Positions 1 through 8,709 are shown, counted from the stretch's first letter. The stretch: 64,000 bases of DNA from CBDFKB01 sp965248715 (GCA_965248715.1 CBDFKB010000008.1:1798001-1862000), one strand, 5' to 3'. Made by a program: numbers and translations. Notes: generated by a model not told the origin, from the letters alone.

Positions 1-461
1 AGCGGGTAATAGCGGTCGATCTTCTAGGGGTCATCCACGCCATGCGGGCGCAATTGCCGGTTATGGCCGCTGCCCACCGCAAGGATGGCCGCCAGCGCAC
101 GATTTTGAACGTGGCGTCGGTAGCCGGGGTGATGGCGGCGCCTACATTAGCAGTCTATGCGGCCGCCAAGCACGGGGTAGTTGGCCTGACCCGTTCAACC
201 GCGATTGAATATGGTCGGCGCGGCGTTCGGGTAAATGCACTTTGCCCGGCTTTTACCCGCACCAATATGGTTATGGACAGTTTAAACATGGCGCCGGACG
301 GTGTCGAGGAAGCGACCAAACGGCTGACCGAAAATAATCCAATGCAACGGCTCGGCGAGGTGGATGAAATTGTGCAGGCCATGTTATGGGCGGTCTCGCC
401 GCAAAACAGTTTCTACAACGGCCAAACCGTTGTGGTTGATGGTGGTCTCAGTGCTTTTTAG
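1..461 (+). CDS. SDR family oxidoreductase, 3' part (runs off left edge)
   Basis: The reading frame is open from base 3 to the TAG at 459, so the gene starts outside the window. What remains is the second half of a classical short-chain dehydrogenase/reductase: a VDLLGVIHAM stretch like the usual N-x-x-G helix, the NVASVAGV serine region, the catalytic YAAAKHGVVGLTRS (Tyr and Lys of YxxxK), the RVNALCPAF strand and a C-terminal NGQTVVVDGGLSAF. This arrangement is that of NAD(P)H-dependent 3-oxoacyl-ACP reductase-like enzymes; the substrate cannot be told. Its stop lies inside the start region of the gamma-glutamyltransferase gene, so the two may be translated together. Confidence 0.9.
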   Translation, partial: RVIAVDLLGVIHAMRAQLPVMAAAHRKDGRQRTILNVASVAGVMAAPTLAVYAAAKHGVVGLTRSTAIEYGRRGVRVNALCPAFTRTNMVMDSLNMAPDGVEEATKRLTENNPMQRLGEVDEIVQAMLWAVSPQNSFYNGQTVVVDGGLSAF

Positions 462-2250
462 GCGCCCCATCACCGCCTGGCGGCTGGCTGAACCAAGCCG
501 ACTTGGGCTTGCAATGGCGCTGGTGATCGCCAGCGGGTTTTTGTCGGATGCCGTGGCGCTGCAACAAGCAACCGATAATGTTCAACCGGAGATTACCACC
601 GAGCGGACACAAAAACCGTTGGTCACCGCCCGCAAACATATGGTGGTGGCGGCCAACCCTTATGCCACCCAAGCCGGCCTCGACATTTTGCGCCAAGGTG
701 GCAACGCTGTCGATGCCATGGTCGCGGTGCAATTGGTACTCGGCCTGGTCGAACCACAATCTTCCGGCCTCGGTGGCGGCGCTTTCCTGTTGTACTTCGA
801 TTCCAAGGAAAACCGGCTGACCACCTTCGATGGCCGCGAAACTGCACCGGCGGCAGTGGATGGAAATCTATTTCTTAATGCCGATGGCAGCCCGATGCAG
901 TTTTTCGATGCGGTGGTCGGCGGCCGCTCTGTCGGCACCCCTGGTACGCTGCGCCTGCTGGAAGAAGTGCATCGCGAGCATGGCCGGTTGGCTTGGAAAC
1001 AATTGTTTGGACCCGCGATCGAACTGGCCGAAAAGGGGTTTGAGGTTTCACCGCGGCTTAACGCGCTAATCAGTTACGCGGCAGAACATTTGTACCGGTT
1101 CGAAGCCACGCGGAACTATTTTCTCAGCGAAGAAGGAGTGCCGCTTTTCCCAGGGACAATGTTGAAAAATCCGGCTTATGCACAAACCCTGCGGGCGATC
1201 GCCGATGGCGGCGCAGATCGGTTTTATACCGGCCCTATCGCTGCGGATATCGTTGCTGCGGTGACTTCTGCGCCTGGCAATCCAGGCTTCTTGAGCGCCG
1301 AAGACTTAGCCGGTTACAAAATAGTAGAGCGCGAACCGGTGTGCATTACCTACCGCCAATACCAAGTGTGCGGCATGGGACCGCCATCGTCTGGGGCGCT
1401 CACGGTCGGGCAAATCCTGAAACTGGCCGAACCACACCACCTCGACCAACTTGGCCCCAACGACCCCAATGCATGGCGGATCATTGGCGACGCCTCGCGT
1501 TTAGCATTTGCTGACCGTGGCAAATACATGGCTGACAGTGATTTCGTCGCCATGCCGGGCGGTTTATTGGATGATATTTATATGCGCGAGCGGGCTGCAA
1601 TATTGTCGCGCGAAGACGCCCTGCCCGACTACGCGGTAAACCCCGGCGACCCACCGAGCGATCATAGCCTGTTGTTTGCCCCCGATAGGTCGCTGGAGCT
1701 GCCGTCGACCAGCCATTTTTCGATTGCCGATGGCGACGGCAATATTGTGTCAATGACGACAACCATTGAAAATGGCTTCGGGTCGCGGTTGATGGTGCGC
1801 GGCTTTCTGCTCAACAATGAGTTGACCGATTTCTCGTTCTTACCTGTCAGCAACGCCAAACCGGTCGCCAACCGGGTCGAACCTGGCAAGCGGCCGCGCT
1901 CGTCGATGTCACCGACCGTGGTTTTCAAAGATGGCGAACCCCTGCTGGCGATCGGTTCGCCTGGCGGCAGCCGGATCATCGGCTATGTTGCCAAAACGCT
2001 TATTGCAGTGCTTGACTGGAATATGGACATTCAAGCAGCGATCGAACTGCCGCATCTGGTCAACCGCTGGGGGGTTTATGATCTGGAAGCCGACACCGGT
2101 GCGCAAACCATGCAAGACGCACTGGAAGCATTGGGATTTGAGACCCAAATCCGCGATCTAAATTCGGGTCTGCACGGGATTGCCTTTAAGGATGGTGTGC
2201 TTTTGGGTGGCGCCGACCCGCGCCGCGAGGGTCTGGCGGCCGGAGATTGA
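439..2250 (+). CDS. ggt: gamma-glutamyltransferase, exported
   Basis: About 603 residues. Cleaves gamma-glutamyl bonds, mainly of glutathione, in the periplasm and transfers or hydrolyses the glutamyl group. Landmarks: an N-terminal arginine-rich stretch and hydrophobic segment ending near AVA (signal peptide), RQGGNAVDAMVA, SSGLGGGAFLLYF, PPSSGAL, then STSHFSIADGDGN where the Thr of STSH (about residue 424, codon at 1708) should be the autoprocessing nucleophile that begins the small subunit, followed by NNELTDFS and GSPGGSRI. The start is uncertain: an ATG at 439 and a GTG at 451 both overlap the end of the SDR gene, and an ATG at 514 would remove most of the charged n-region. I chose 439. 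Length and motifs fit the active N-terminal-nucleophile hydrolase family. Confidence 0.93.
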   Translation: MVVSVLFRRPITAWRLAEPSRLGLAMALVIASGFLSDAVALQQATDNVQPEITTERTQKPLVTARKHMVVAANPYATQAGLDILRQGGNAVDAMVAVQLVLGLVEPQSSGLGGGAFLLYFDSKENRLTTFDGRETAPAAVDGNLFLNADGSPMQFFDAVVGGRSVGTPGTLRLLEEVHREHGRLAWKQLFGPAIELAEKGFEVSPRLNALISYAAEHLYRFEATRNYFLSEEGVPLFPGTMLKNPAYAQTLRAIADGGADRFYTGPIAADIVAAVTSAPGNPGFLSAEDLAGYKIVEREPVCITYRQYQVCGMGPPSSGALTVGQILKLAEPHHLDQLGPNDPNAWRIIGDASRLAFADRGKYMADSDFVAMPGGLLDDIYMRERAAILSREDALPDYAVNPGDPPSDHSLLFAPDRSLELPSTSHFSIADGDGNIVSMTTTIENGFGSRLMVRGFLLNNELTDFSFLPVSNAKPVANRVEPGKRPRSSMSPTVVFKDGEPLLAIGSPGGSRIIGYVAKTLIAVLDWNMDIQAAIELPHLVNRWGVYDLEADTGAQTMQDALEALGFETQIRDLNSGLHGIAFKDGVLLGGADPRREGLAAGD

Positions 2251-2401
2251 TACTATAGAAACTCGACCAGCCTATTGGACAGCAGCAAATCGGCCCGCCA
2301 AAGACGTTGCCAAACTTGCCGATACCCAGGCAGCGCACTTCGCTTTTACCTGGCTGGACCAGCCAAAATGCCACCATCGCTTGGGCCCATATCGAGTTGC
2401 T

Positions 2402-2506
2402 TAGAGCGTGTCACCCAAAAGTGGATACCGGTTTTAGGAAAAATGACACGCATAAACAAAGAGATAGCGCGGCGAAGCGAACCTAACGCTTCGTGACAAG
2501 CGCTAG
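2402..2506 (-). repeat. CTAG-bounded ~105-bp intergenic repeat, copy 1
   Basis: Same family as 5401-5506 and the tandem copies at 27552-27759, here in reverse orientation. One end is a palindrome around GTCACCCAAAAGTGG and CCGGTTTT; the other end carries AACGCTTCGTGACAAGCGCTAG. It lies between the gamma-glutamyltransferase gene and a small minus-strand gene, on the 3' side of both, and could fold into strong hairpins in RNA. Confidence 0.85.
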
Positions 2507-2515
2507 CCCTGGCAG

Positions 2516-2749
2516 CTATTCCTCATCGTTAAGCAGTATCCGCATGCGCTCGAAGATGCGCACCTGCTCGGCAGACAATTCTTCGCCCCGGGGCTCGGAT
2601 GCATCTTGTTCAGCACGGATGCGGCTAGCGATCATGCAGATCAATGCGCCGTCACCGCGATTAAGCGCTTCCATACGCGCGATCATGGCCGACTTGGCCC
2701 GCGTGGTGTGTTCGGGTAGGTAAACGATTTCACTAGTCGGTTTGAGCAT
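2516..2749 (-). CDS. small hypothetical protein (77 aa)
   Basis: Begins MLKPTSEIVYLPEHTTRAKS and ends ERMRILLNDEE; charged, no signal peptide or membrane segment, mostly predicted helical by eye. The ATG at 2749 is preceded by GTGAGGTGCGCC, a good Shine-Dalgarno at normal spacing, which is why it is preferred over the in-frame GTG at 2761. Not recognised as a named family. It stands alone, with the palindromic repeat after its stop and 200 bases to the divergent side of the UspA gene end. Could be a small DNA- or protein-binding factor, but nothing in the sequence shows this. Confidence 0.55.
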   Translation of the reverse strand: MLKPTSEIVYLPEHTTRAKSAMIARMEALNRGDGALICMIASRIRAEQDASEPRGEELSAEQVRIFERMRILLNDEE

Positions 2750-2948
2750 GGCGCACCTCACATAAATTCGGTTTTATGACCGAAGGCGGTAGCCGGCAAT
2801 TGCAACCAATTTCAGGCGATGGCCAGTGCCGTGCTGCGCGCCCGCAGAACACCGTTCAATTTATCGGTGATTGGTTTCCGATTGATTAACCATACCCGCA
2901 CGTGTTTGCCGTTTGCGCGGCCGACAATTGATTCAGAGCGTATTTTGA

Positions 2949-3791
2949 CTAATGCGACATCAGCACCGGCACGGTCATATGCAGTAAAATGTCACGGGTA
3001 ACGCCGCCGAACACATATTCACGCATGCGCGAATGGCCGTAAGCGCCCATCACTAACAAATCAGCACCGACATCCGAGCCGTGATTGAGCAGCACATCGG
3101 CCGCACCGATCTGGCGGTTGCTGGCGGGTTCGGAAATCGCATTGATTCCGTGACGGGCAAAGCTGGTGGCCAGTTCTGCGCCAGGAAGACGTTCGTTGAA
3201 ATTGTCTTTGGTGTCGGCATCGACCCACACGATGCGGGCGGTTGCGTCCTTCTTAAACAGGGGCAGCGCGTCGAATGCGGACCGCGCCGCCTCGCGTGAA
3301 CCGTTCCACGCCACTATCACCTCGCTACCAACGTCCTCATAGGTGCCAATATATGGCACTACCAACACTGGCCGCCCGGCATGCATAACCACGTCTTCCA
3401 CGAAGTCGGGCTGAATAACCGTATTGCTCTCTGGATTAATCTGCCCAACCACCACCAAATCCGCCTGGCGGGCGTGGACCGTGACCGCATCGGCAATATT
3501 CGACGAAATCGCATCGATTAGCCGCCATTCGCAGCGCCGTCCGGCCGCTTCCATGATTTTTTCAAATGTAGCACGGACTTCCTCGGCAGCGTCGGTATAA
3601 AACCGTCGACCAGCATCGATTACTTCGGGTGAAACGTGCATGGAAATGCCAGGATGAATGACAATCGCGGGAATGACATATAGCCCGATAACATGGGCGT
3701 CATGACGTTCCGCGAGCTTTGCGGCAATACCGGCAAGTTGCTCAACGCGGCTGATATCATTTAGCGCTACGAGAATTGTTTGAATTGTCAT
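2949..3791 (-). CDS. universal stress protein, tandem UspA domains
   Basis: 280 residues, twice the length of a single Usp domain. The first domain starts TIQTILVALNDISRVEQLA and the second around EVIVAWNGSREAARSAFDAL. The second domain ends with the ATP-binding pattern G-x2-G-x9-G: GAYGHSRMREYVFGGVTRD, then HMTVPVLMSH. The first domain has the shortened form (VVGQINPES) and probably does not bind ATP. Cytoplasmic stress protein, role unknown in detail. Tandem Usp proteins are frequent members of oxygen-limitation regulons of alphaproteobacteria, and a matching site sits 93 bases upstream (3884-3897). Confidence 0.93.
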   Translation of the reverse strand: MTIQTILVALNDISRVEQLAGIAAKLAERHDAHVIGLYVIPAIVIHPGISMHVSPEVIDAGRRFYTDAAEEVRATFEKIMEAAGRRCEWRLIDAISSNIADAVTVHARQADLVVVGQINPESNTVIQPDFVEDVVMHAGRPVLVVPYIGTYEDVGSEVIVAWNGSREAARSAFDALPLFKKDATARIVWVDADTKDNFNERLPGAELATSFARHGINAISEPASNRQIGAADVLLNHGSDVGADLLVMGAYGHSRMREYVFGGVTRDILLHMTVPVLMSH

Positions 3792-3883
3792 GTCGACACT
3801 CCGTTATTATCATGGGCACCTATTATTATTGGCGCTCGATCGCGGGCTGCTGGTATTACTTACACCTATCTTGGTGCCTGGTG

Positions 3884-3897
3884 TTGACCTAGGTCAA
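3884..3897. promoter_or_regulatory. FNR/FixK/NnrR-type operator candidate
   Basis: TTGACCTAGGTCAA is a perfect 14-base palindrome that fits TTGA-N6-TCAA, the target of the CRP/FNR superfamily members FNR, FixK and NnrR. It is 93 bases upstream of the UspA start and 129 upstream of the divergent exported protein. Inference: low-oxygen or nitric-oxide induction, most likely of the usp gene. Confidence 0.6.
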
Positions 3898-4025
3898 ACG
3901 AACCTTCGAACCGTTGTTCGGGGGTAGAACATACTCGCACTACCATTGCGAGCATACTTGCAAACCACAAGGCTCGTCCATACAGTCGCTGCCATGTCAA
4001 TGGTAGCCGATGATCGGAAAAATCC

Positions 4026-4541
4026 ATGAGAATTCAAGCCCTAACAAAATTGGCCAGCGCTTTGGCGGCGGCGGCAATATTTGCGGTCATGATGCCGTTT
4101 GCCTCAGCCCAAGAGGTCGAAACCTGGGGTACAGCTGGCCCTTGGGATATCTTGATCGATCATTCGGTCGGTTCCGGTTGTTTCATTCAAGCCGAGTTCG
4201 ACAATGGTTCGCTGGTTCGCATCGGCCTCGATCGCGAAAAAGGTGAGGCATATATGACCGCATTTCACGACGACTGGCAGGGTATCGAAGAGGGCACGAC
4301 CTATGGTATCGCATTCGATATCGACGGCGCCAGCTATGATGGCGAAGCGGTTGGCATTTATCTCAACGGGGTGCCGGGTGCGGACATATATTTCGACAAT
4401 GAAGAATTTTTTCTCGACATCATGGCCGGAAATGTGATGACCCTTTACAACGAGAACGGTGAGGTGATGGCAATTTCATTGGCTGGCACCATGGCCGGGC
4501 TTGATGGCGTGCTTGAATGCCAGGATGAAATTGACGGCTAA
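4026..4541 (+). CDS. exported hypothetical protein
   Basis: 171 residues with a clear signal peptide: MRIQALTKLAS, a hydrophobic core AAAAIFAVMMPF and a cleavage site after ASA. The mature part is acidic and starts EVETWGTAGPWDILIDHS; it has two cysteines (VGSGCFIQ and VLECQDE) that could form a disulfide. The pattern of a WDI opening, a GCF early strand and later beta-rich stretches resembles small periplasmic proteins of alphaproteobacteria loosely like invasion-associated locus B, but I cannot place it. It is divergent from the usp gene and 26 bases ahead of nadK. Confidence 0.75.
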   Translation: MRIQALTKLASALAAAAIFAVMMPFASAQEVETWGTAGPWDILIDHSVGSGCFIQAEFDNGSLVRIGLDREKGEAYMTAFHDDWQGIEEGTTYGIAFDIDGASYDGEAVGIYLNGVPGADIYFDNEEFFLDIMAGNVMTLYNENGEVMAISLAGTMAGLDGVLECQDEIDG

Positions 4542-4567
4542 TACTGAGACTGATCAAGCGCGGACCG

Positions 4568-5326
4568 ATGAAGCTCGCCTTTTTGACCAATGGCACCGAG
4601 AGTGCGACAAAAGCCGGTGCAAGGCTCAGCGCGCGTTATAACGCCTGTCAGCTTGAAGATGCCGACGTCATCGTCGCGCTTGGCGGCGATGGCTTCATGC
4701 TGCAGACCCTGCACGGCTTTATGGATAGCGGCATTCCGGTTTATGGCATGAACCAGGGAACCATCGGTTTCCTGATGAATGAATATCGCGAGGACGGGCT
4801 GGCCGAACGTATTAAGGCGGCCGAACACAACATTATCAAACCGTTGGAAATGAAAACCCGCGATGCTAGTGGGGTTAAACGAACCGCATTGGCAATCAAC
4901 GAAGTGTCATTGCTTCGCCAGTCTTATCAGGCGGCGCGGCTGAAAATCTCGATCGACGGCAAAGTGCGCCTTGGCGAACTGATCAGCGACGGGGTGCTGG
5001 TGGCGACGCCCGCCGGCTCGACTGCTTATAATTTGTCCGCGTACGGGCCGATCTTGCCGCTAAATGCACCATTATTGGCGCTGACACCGGTTAGCCCATT
5101 TCGGCCCCGGCGCTGGCGTGGCGCGCTTATTCCCGACCATTCCAAAATCGCCATTGAGGTTTTGCAAGCCGACAAGCGGCCGGTCAACGCGGTCGCCGAC
5201 CATAATGAGGTGAAATCGGTAGTATCGGTAGAAATCCGCGCTCGTGAGAAATTCGGCTGCACGATCTTGTTCGATGCCGACCATAGCTGGGACGAGCGCA
5301 TTTTGGCCGAACAGTTTCAGTACTGA
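4568..5326 (+). CDS. nadK: NAD kinase
   Basis: 252 residues. Phosphorylates NAD to NADP in the cytoplasm. The diagnostic GGDG lies at residues 39-42 (VIVALGGDGFMLQTL), the NE pair at 110-111 (AINEVSLLRQS), and LGELISDGVLVATPAGSTAY is the conserved core that binds NAD. The length matches the short alphaproteobacterial form. ATG start after a weak site (GCGGACCG). It follows the exported protein gene closely and may share its transcript; a repeat follows the stop. Confidence 0.96.
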   Translation: MKLAFLTNGTESATKAGARLSARYNACQLEDADVIVALGGDGFMLQTLHGFMDSGIPVYGMNQGTIGFLMNEYREDGLAERIKAAEHNIIKPLEMKTRDASGVKRTALAINEVSLLRQSYQAARLKISIDGKVRLGELISDGVLVATPAGSTAYNLSAYGPILPLNAPLLALTPVSPFRPRRWRGALIPDHSKIAIEVLQADKRPVNAVADHNEVKSVVSVEIRAREKFGCTILFDADHSWDERILAEQFQY

Positions 5327-5400
5327 AATTTTATGATGGTGCCGACGCGCCGCTATGTGCGGGTCACCCAAAATTAGATGCTGGTTTTGGGTGACAAGCA

Positions 5401-5506
5401 CTAGCGCTTGTCACGAAGCGTTGGAATAGCTTCGTCGCGCTATCTCTTTGTTTATGCGTGTCATTTTTCCCAAAACCGGTGCCCACTTTTGGATGACTCG
5501 CTCTAG
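5401..5506 (+). repeat. CTAG-bounded ~105-bp repeat, copy 2, with an adjacent 34-bp palindrome
   Basis: Starts CTAGCGCTTGTCACGAAGCG and ends ACTCGCTCTAG. Just before it, 5362-5395 is a separate palindrome (GTCACCCAAAA ... TTTTGGGTGAC) made of the same arm sequence, so one and a half units are present. The terminal CTAG supplies the stop codon of the neighbouring minus-strand gene (5503-5505). The downstream half is a little diverged from the 27.6-kb copies. Confidence 0.85.
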
Positions 5507-6024
5507 GTTCGGCGAATGCCGAAGTGCTGGAAACCGGCGCGCATTTGCGGCTTTTTCGACGATATCAGCCGCCGGTTGACACCGGTCCAACCAATCTCTC
5601 CGGACAGACGGCCGTATTCAATCTTCGGACACCGGTTCATCACCACCTGAATGCCGGCCGCCTCGGCCTTTTTCGCTGCCTCTTGATGGCGAACGCCTAG
5701 CTGCATCCAAATCGTGTTTGGCAATGGGGCAAGCGTCAGTGCCTCATCGACAATGCCGGGTACCGCTTCAGCGGCGCGGAATATATCGACCATATGGATC
5801 GGCACTGAAATATCGCCGAGCGAAGCATAAGCCAACGCACCACAAATGGTCTTGCCGGCCTCGCGCGGATTGACTGGAAACACCGTATATCCCTTATCGA
5901 TCAGATATTTGACAACGAAATAGCTTGGTCGTACCGGATTGGCACTGGCACCGACCACCGCGATGGTTTTGGTCTCATTGAGGATCGCGCGAATATAGGC
6001 TTCGTCATAATTGTCGTGTTTCAT
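5503..6024 (-). CDS. CoA-binding domain protein (YccU type)
   Basis: 173 residues. A lone CoA-binding Rossmann domain like that of succinyl-CoA synthetase alpha: TIAVVGASANPVRPSYFVVK, then GYTVFPVNPREAGKTICG, NTIWMQLGVRH and VMNRCPKIEYGRL. Members of this family bind CoA or a CoA thioester but their reaction is not known. The ATG at 6024 overlaps the stop of the crotonase gene by the 4-base ATGA, so I chose it over an ATG twelve bases upstream. The last codons (FGIRRT, stop) run into the repeat at 5401-5506, whose CTAG gives the stop; homologs probably end slightly differently. Confidence 0.9.
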   Translation of the reverse strand: MKHDNYDEAYIRAILNETKTIAVVGASANPVRPSYFVVKYLIDKGYTVFPVNPREAGKTICGALAYASLGDISVPIHMVDIFRAAEAVPGIVDEALTLAPLPNTIWMQLGVRHQEAAKKAEAAGIQVVMNRCPKIEYGRLSGEIGWTGVNRRLISSKKPQMRAGFQHFGIRRT

Positions 6025-6833
6025 TGATCTTGCCACTCGGGATCACGCTTTTCGATAAAGGCGGCGATGCCTTCTTCGGCGTCGCGGCACAGCATGTTGT
6101 CAACCATCACTTGGCTGGCGTAACCATAGGCATCGGCAAGCGGCATTTCTGCTTGCGCGTAAAACGCCTGTTTGCCGACTTTCATCGTCATTGCCGATTT
6201 CGAGGCGATTGCACTGGCCAGTTCGGCGACCGTTGCGGCCAATTCGCTTTTCGCCACCAGCCGATTGACGAGACCGAACTGGAGCGCTTCGGCAGCGGAA
6301 ATTGGCCGGCCGGTTAATAACATGTCCATCGCTTGTTTGTGGCCAACTGCCCGCGACAGGGCAACCATTGGGGTGGAACAAAACAGACCGATATGTACCC
6401 CCGGCATACAAAATGTCGCCTGCTCGCTTGCCACCACCAAATCGCAAGACGCCGCCAATTGCAAACCAGCGGCAAAAGCTGCCCCGTCAACCTCGGCAAT
6501 GACCGGTTTGGGATGGTTGACTATGGTTTGCATCACCGTGGCGCACAGCTCAATCACCGACGTGAAGTAGTTCCGGCCACCATCACCATTTTCGCGGTTG
6601 GCGGTCATTTCCTTCATATCATGGCCGGCGGAAAACAATTTGCCACTGGCGGCAATTACGATCACCCGAACTTCCTTATTGTCAGCAGCGCGGGCAAGCG
6701 CATCGGCCAAGCCGGTCAATACCGCTTCCGACAAGGAATTGGCCGGTGGGTTAACGATGACAAGGCGCAATATGCCGGCCGCGTGGTGCTCTTGGCGAAG
6801 CGGTGCTGGCGCAGTATCAACGTGCTTGTTCAT
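6021..6833 (-). CDS. enoyl-CoA hydratase/isomerase family protein, ECHDC3-like
   Basis: 270 residues, a crotonase fold protein. It has the first oxyanion motif LFSAGHDMKEM and the second around VDGAAFAAGLQLAASCDLVV, followed by PGVHIGLFCSTPMVALSRAV. The combination SAGHDxKE and GLFCSTP is that of the ECHDC3 group rather than of the classic FadB-type hydratases, and the glutamate pair used for hydration is not at its normal place (GLFCST instead of GxxPE). The reaction may therefore not be crotonyl hydration. It is coupled by a 4-base overlap to the CoA-binding protein, which suggests both act on the same acyl-CoA pool. The same pair near rplM-rpsI is, from memory, found in other Rhizobiales. 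Confidence 0.88.
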   Translation of the reverse strand: MNKHVDTAPAPLRQEHHAAGILRLVIVNPPANSLSEAVLTGLADALARAADNKEVRVIVIAASGKLFSAGHDMKEMTANRENGDGGRNYFTSVIELCATVMQTIVNHPKPVIAEVDGAAFAAGLQLAASCDLVVASEQATFCMPGVHIGLFCSTPMVALSRAVGHKQAMDMLLTGRPISAAEALQFGLVNRLVAKSELAATVAELASAIASKSAMTMKVGKQAFYAQAEMPLADAYGYASQVMVDNMLCRDAEEGIAAFIEKRDPEWQDQ

Positions 6834-7008
6834 GGCGCATGCTCCAAATCAATCCGCTCTTATAGCCATGGATGGCATCTAACGCCAAACCCAAATCGGT
6901 CCGGAAAATGGAACCGCGGTTACTGAATTTAGCATGGTAGCTATGGAAAAGTTCTGCGCAATTTGTCTGACAGCGCTGTGACCGGATATGAGCGCCCCAT
7001 GGCAGGTA

Positions 7009-7275
7009 AGAGCCCAACCGAATATTCCTGTGAGGTTTGATTTTGTCAAAATTGTTCAATATCAAGGATTTACATGCCGGAACGGTCCCCGACCATTGCA
7101 AATGTAGAGCCGCCGATAGTGGGCAATTTTGCCATAACCCTTCGGGCGGGGCATATATTGGCTGTTTTTGTGTACAATCAAAACTAAAGGGCAGCACCCT
7201 ATAGCCTTGATTTTACTTCAAAACATCTCAAAATCTGCCTCCGTCAAACCTTACGGGAATATTCGGTTGGGCTCT
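7009..7275. repeat. 267-bp element with 33-bp terminal inverted repeats (MITE-like)
   Basis: Left arm 7009-7041 (AGAGCCCAACCGAATATTCC...) and right arm 7243-7275 are inverted copies matching at 30 of 33 positions. The interior has no convincing gene. It occupies a third of the 832-base gap between the crotonase and rplM; the rest of the gap has a short hairpin at 7391-7410 and no gene that I can support. The form is that of a miniature inverted-repeat transposable element, or of a large cruciform. Confidence 0.6.
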
Positions 7276-7390
7276 AACAAACATTTCTTTGCTATAAGTC
7301 TCACCCGGGGCCGGCGGTATCAACGGTACAGGCAAGCGCGTTATGGCGTTCAGGGTCCATTGGCAGTCTTGGGTTGGGTCGACATTGAGG

Positions 7391-7410
7391 TACGGTATAA
7401 TAATACCGTA
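7391..7410. repeat. short perfect hairpin
   Basis: TACGGTAT-AATA-ATACCGTA: 8-base arms around a 4-base loop, 256 bases upstream of rplM. Could be an operator or part of the rplM leader; no family recognised. Confidence 0.5.
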
Positions 7411-7665
7411 TTTGTATGCGCTTGAAAAACAACACTTAATTGGATATTGGATACCATTTTTCCGCTTGACCTGCCAAGCCTCTTGGCCTATTGATCGCAC
7501 TCGATTGGCCCCTGATACGGGGCCGGTTTCATTTAGCGCTGACGGTCGACCGGCATTTTTGCCTATCGACACTGCCGAGCGCCAAGATATGCCGCCTTTG
7601 GATACCGTCGGTGGCAGGTGCACGGGAAAATTTTGTTGAATCTGGCACCGATATCAAGGATCGAA

Positions 7666-8133
7666 ATGATGAAAACCTTCTCGCAGAAACCTGCCGAGGT
7701 GGAGAAGAAATGGGTGCTGGTGGATGCCGAGGGCGTGGTGCTCGGTCGGCTCGCCTCACTCGTTGCCAACCGCCTGCGCGGCAAACACAAGGTGACCTTT
7801 ACACCGCATGTTGATGATGGCGACAATGTCATAATCATCAATGCTGACAAGGTACATATGACCGGAAAGAAATATTCCGACAAGATATATTACTGGCATA
7901 CCGGCTATCCTGGCGGGATCAAAGAACGCACCGCGCGGGCGATCCTAGAGGGCCGGTATCCCGAACGGGTGATACAAAAGGCAATTGAACGCATGATGCC
8001 AGGCGGCCCACTATCGCGGCGTCAGTTCAAGAATTTGCGGGTCTATGCCGGCTCAAAACACCCCCATGAAGCGCAACTGCCCGAAACCCTTGATCTCGCG
8101 GCCATGAACCCGAAAAACAAAAGGAGTGCCTGA
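7666..8133 (+). CDS. rplM: 50S ribosomal protein L13
   Basis: About 155 residues. Large-subunit assembly protein. The sequence MMKTFSQKPAEVEKKWVLVD is the alphaproteobacterial L13 N-terminus, with GRLASLVANRLRGK, GDNVIIINADKV, TGKK and KHPHEAQLPE further on. AAGGA at 7656-7660 serves either of two adjacent ATGs (7666 or 7669); the second would match the usual single Met. First gene of the rplM-rpsI operon; rpsI starts 2 bases after its stop. Confidence 0.98.
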   Translation: MMKTFSQKPAEVEKKWVLVDAEGVVLGRLASLVANRLRGKHKVTFTPHVDDGDNVIIINADKVHMTGKKYSDKIYYWHTGYPGGIKERTARAILEGRYPERVIQKAIERMMPGGPLSRRQFKNLRVYAGSKHPHEAQLPETLDLAAMNPKNKRSA

Positions 8134-8135
8134 CG

Positions 8136-8627
8136 ATGGCCGATTTAAGTTCGCTTGAGGAACTCGGCACCGCCATCGAAGGCGGACAAGCCGAAGCAGC
8201 AATTATCGAAGCGCCGGTTTATGTACAAAAACTTGATGCTAGCGGGCGCGCCTATGCCACCGGCAAGCGCAAGGACGCGATCGCCAGGGTTTGGATTAAA
8301 CCGGGCGCGGGCCGGATCATCATCAACAAAAGAGACATGGATGTCTATTTTGCCCGTCCGGTGTTGCAGATGGTTTTAAAACAACCTTTGGTTGCGGCTG
8401 GCCGCGAAACCCAGTTTGATGTAATCGCCACGGTTGCAGGCGGTGGGCTTTCGGGCCAAGCCGGCGCAGTGCGCCACGGCATTTCCAAGGCTTTGGTCAA
8501 TTATGAGCCGGAATTGCGCGCGGTATTGAAGCGCGGTGGTTTCCTGACCCGCGACAGCCGCGTGGTTGAGCGCAAAAAGTATGGCCGGCGCAAGGCGCGC
8601 AGAAGCTTCCAGTTCTCCAAACGCTGA
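8136..8627 (+). CDS. rpsI: 30S ribosomal protein S9
   Basis: 163 residues, with the extended N-terminus usual for alphaproteobacteria before the core RAYATGKRKDAIARVWIKPG. The conserved ARPVLQMVLKQPL, GGLSGQAGAVRHGISKAL and the basic tail KKYGRRKARRSFQFSKR, which reaches the P-site tRNA, are all present. AGGAG at 8121-8125 overlaps the end of rplM. Followed by a hairpin that probably ends the transcript. Confidence 0.98.
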   Translation: MADLSSLEELGTAIEGGQAEAAIIEAPVYVQKLDASGRAYATGKRKDAIARVWIKPGAGRIIINKRDMDVYFARPVLQMVLKQPLVAAGRETQFDVIATVAGGGLSGQAGAVRHGISKALVNYEPELRAVLKRGGFLTRDSRVVERKKYGRRKARRSFQFSKR

Positions 8628-8674
8628 TATTGCAAATATTTCAGGTTGCCGATCCCGCCAGCCTCACAAGACAT

Positions 8675-8709
8675 TTGCCCCATCGCGGTTAGCAACCATG
8701 GTGGGGCAA
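8675..8709 (+). terminator. hairpin after rpsI, probable terminator
   Basis: TTGCCCCA (8675-8682) pairs with TGGGGCAA (8702-8709), and inside it GGTT-AGC-AACC forms a second short stem. The following TCATATTTG is only weakly T-rich, so termination is likely but not certain. It sits 47 bases after the rpsI stop. Confidence 0.5.

Noticed and set aside
7228..7623. 131-codon minus-strand frame upstream of rplM
   Set aside because: No ribosome binding site, composition unlike a protein, and it runs across the MITE-like arm and the hairpin.
6834..7665. A small RNA or riboswitch in the rplM leader
   Set aside because: Inverted repeats are present but no known fold could be matched, so nothing more than repeats is claimed.
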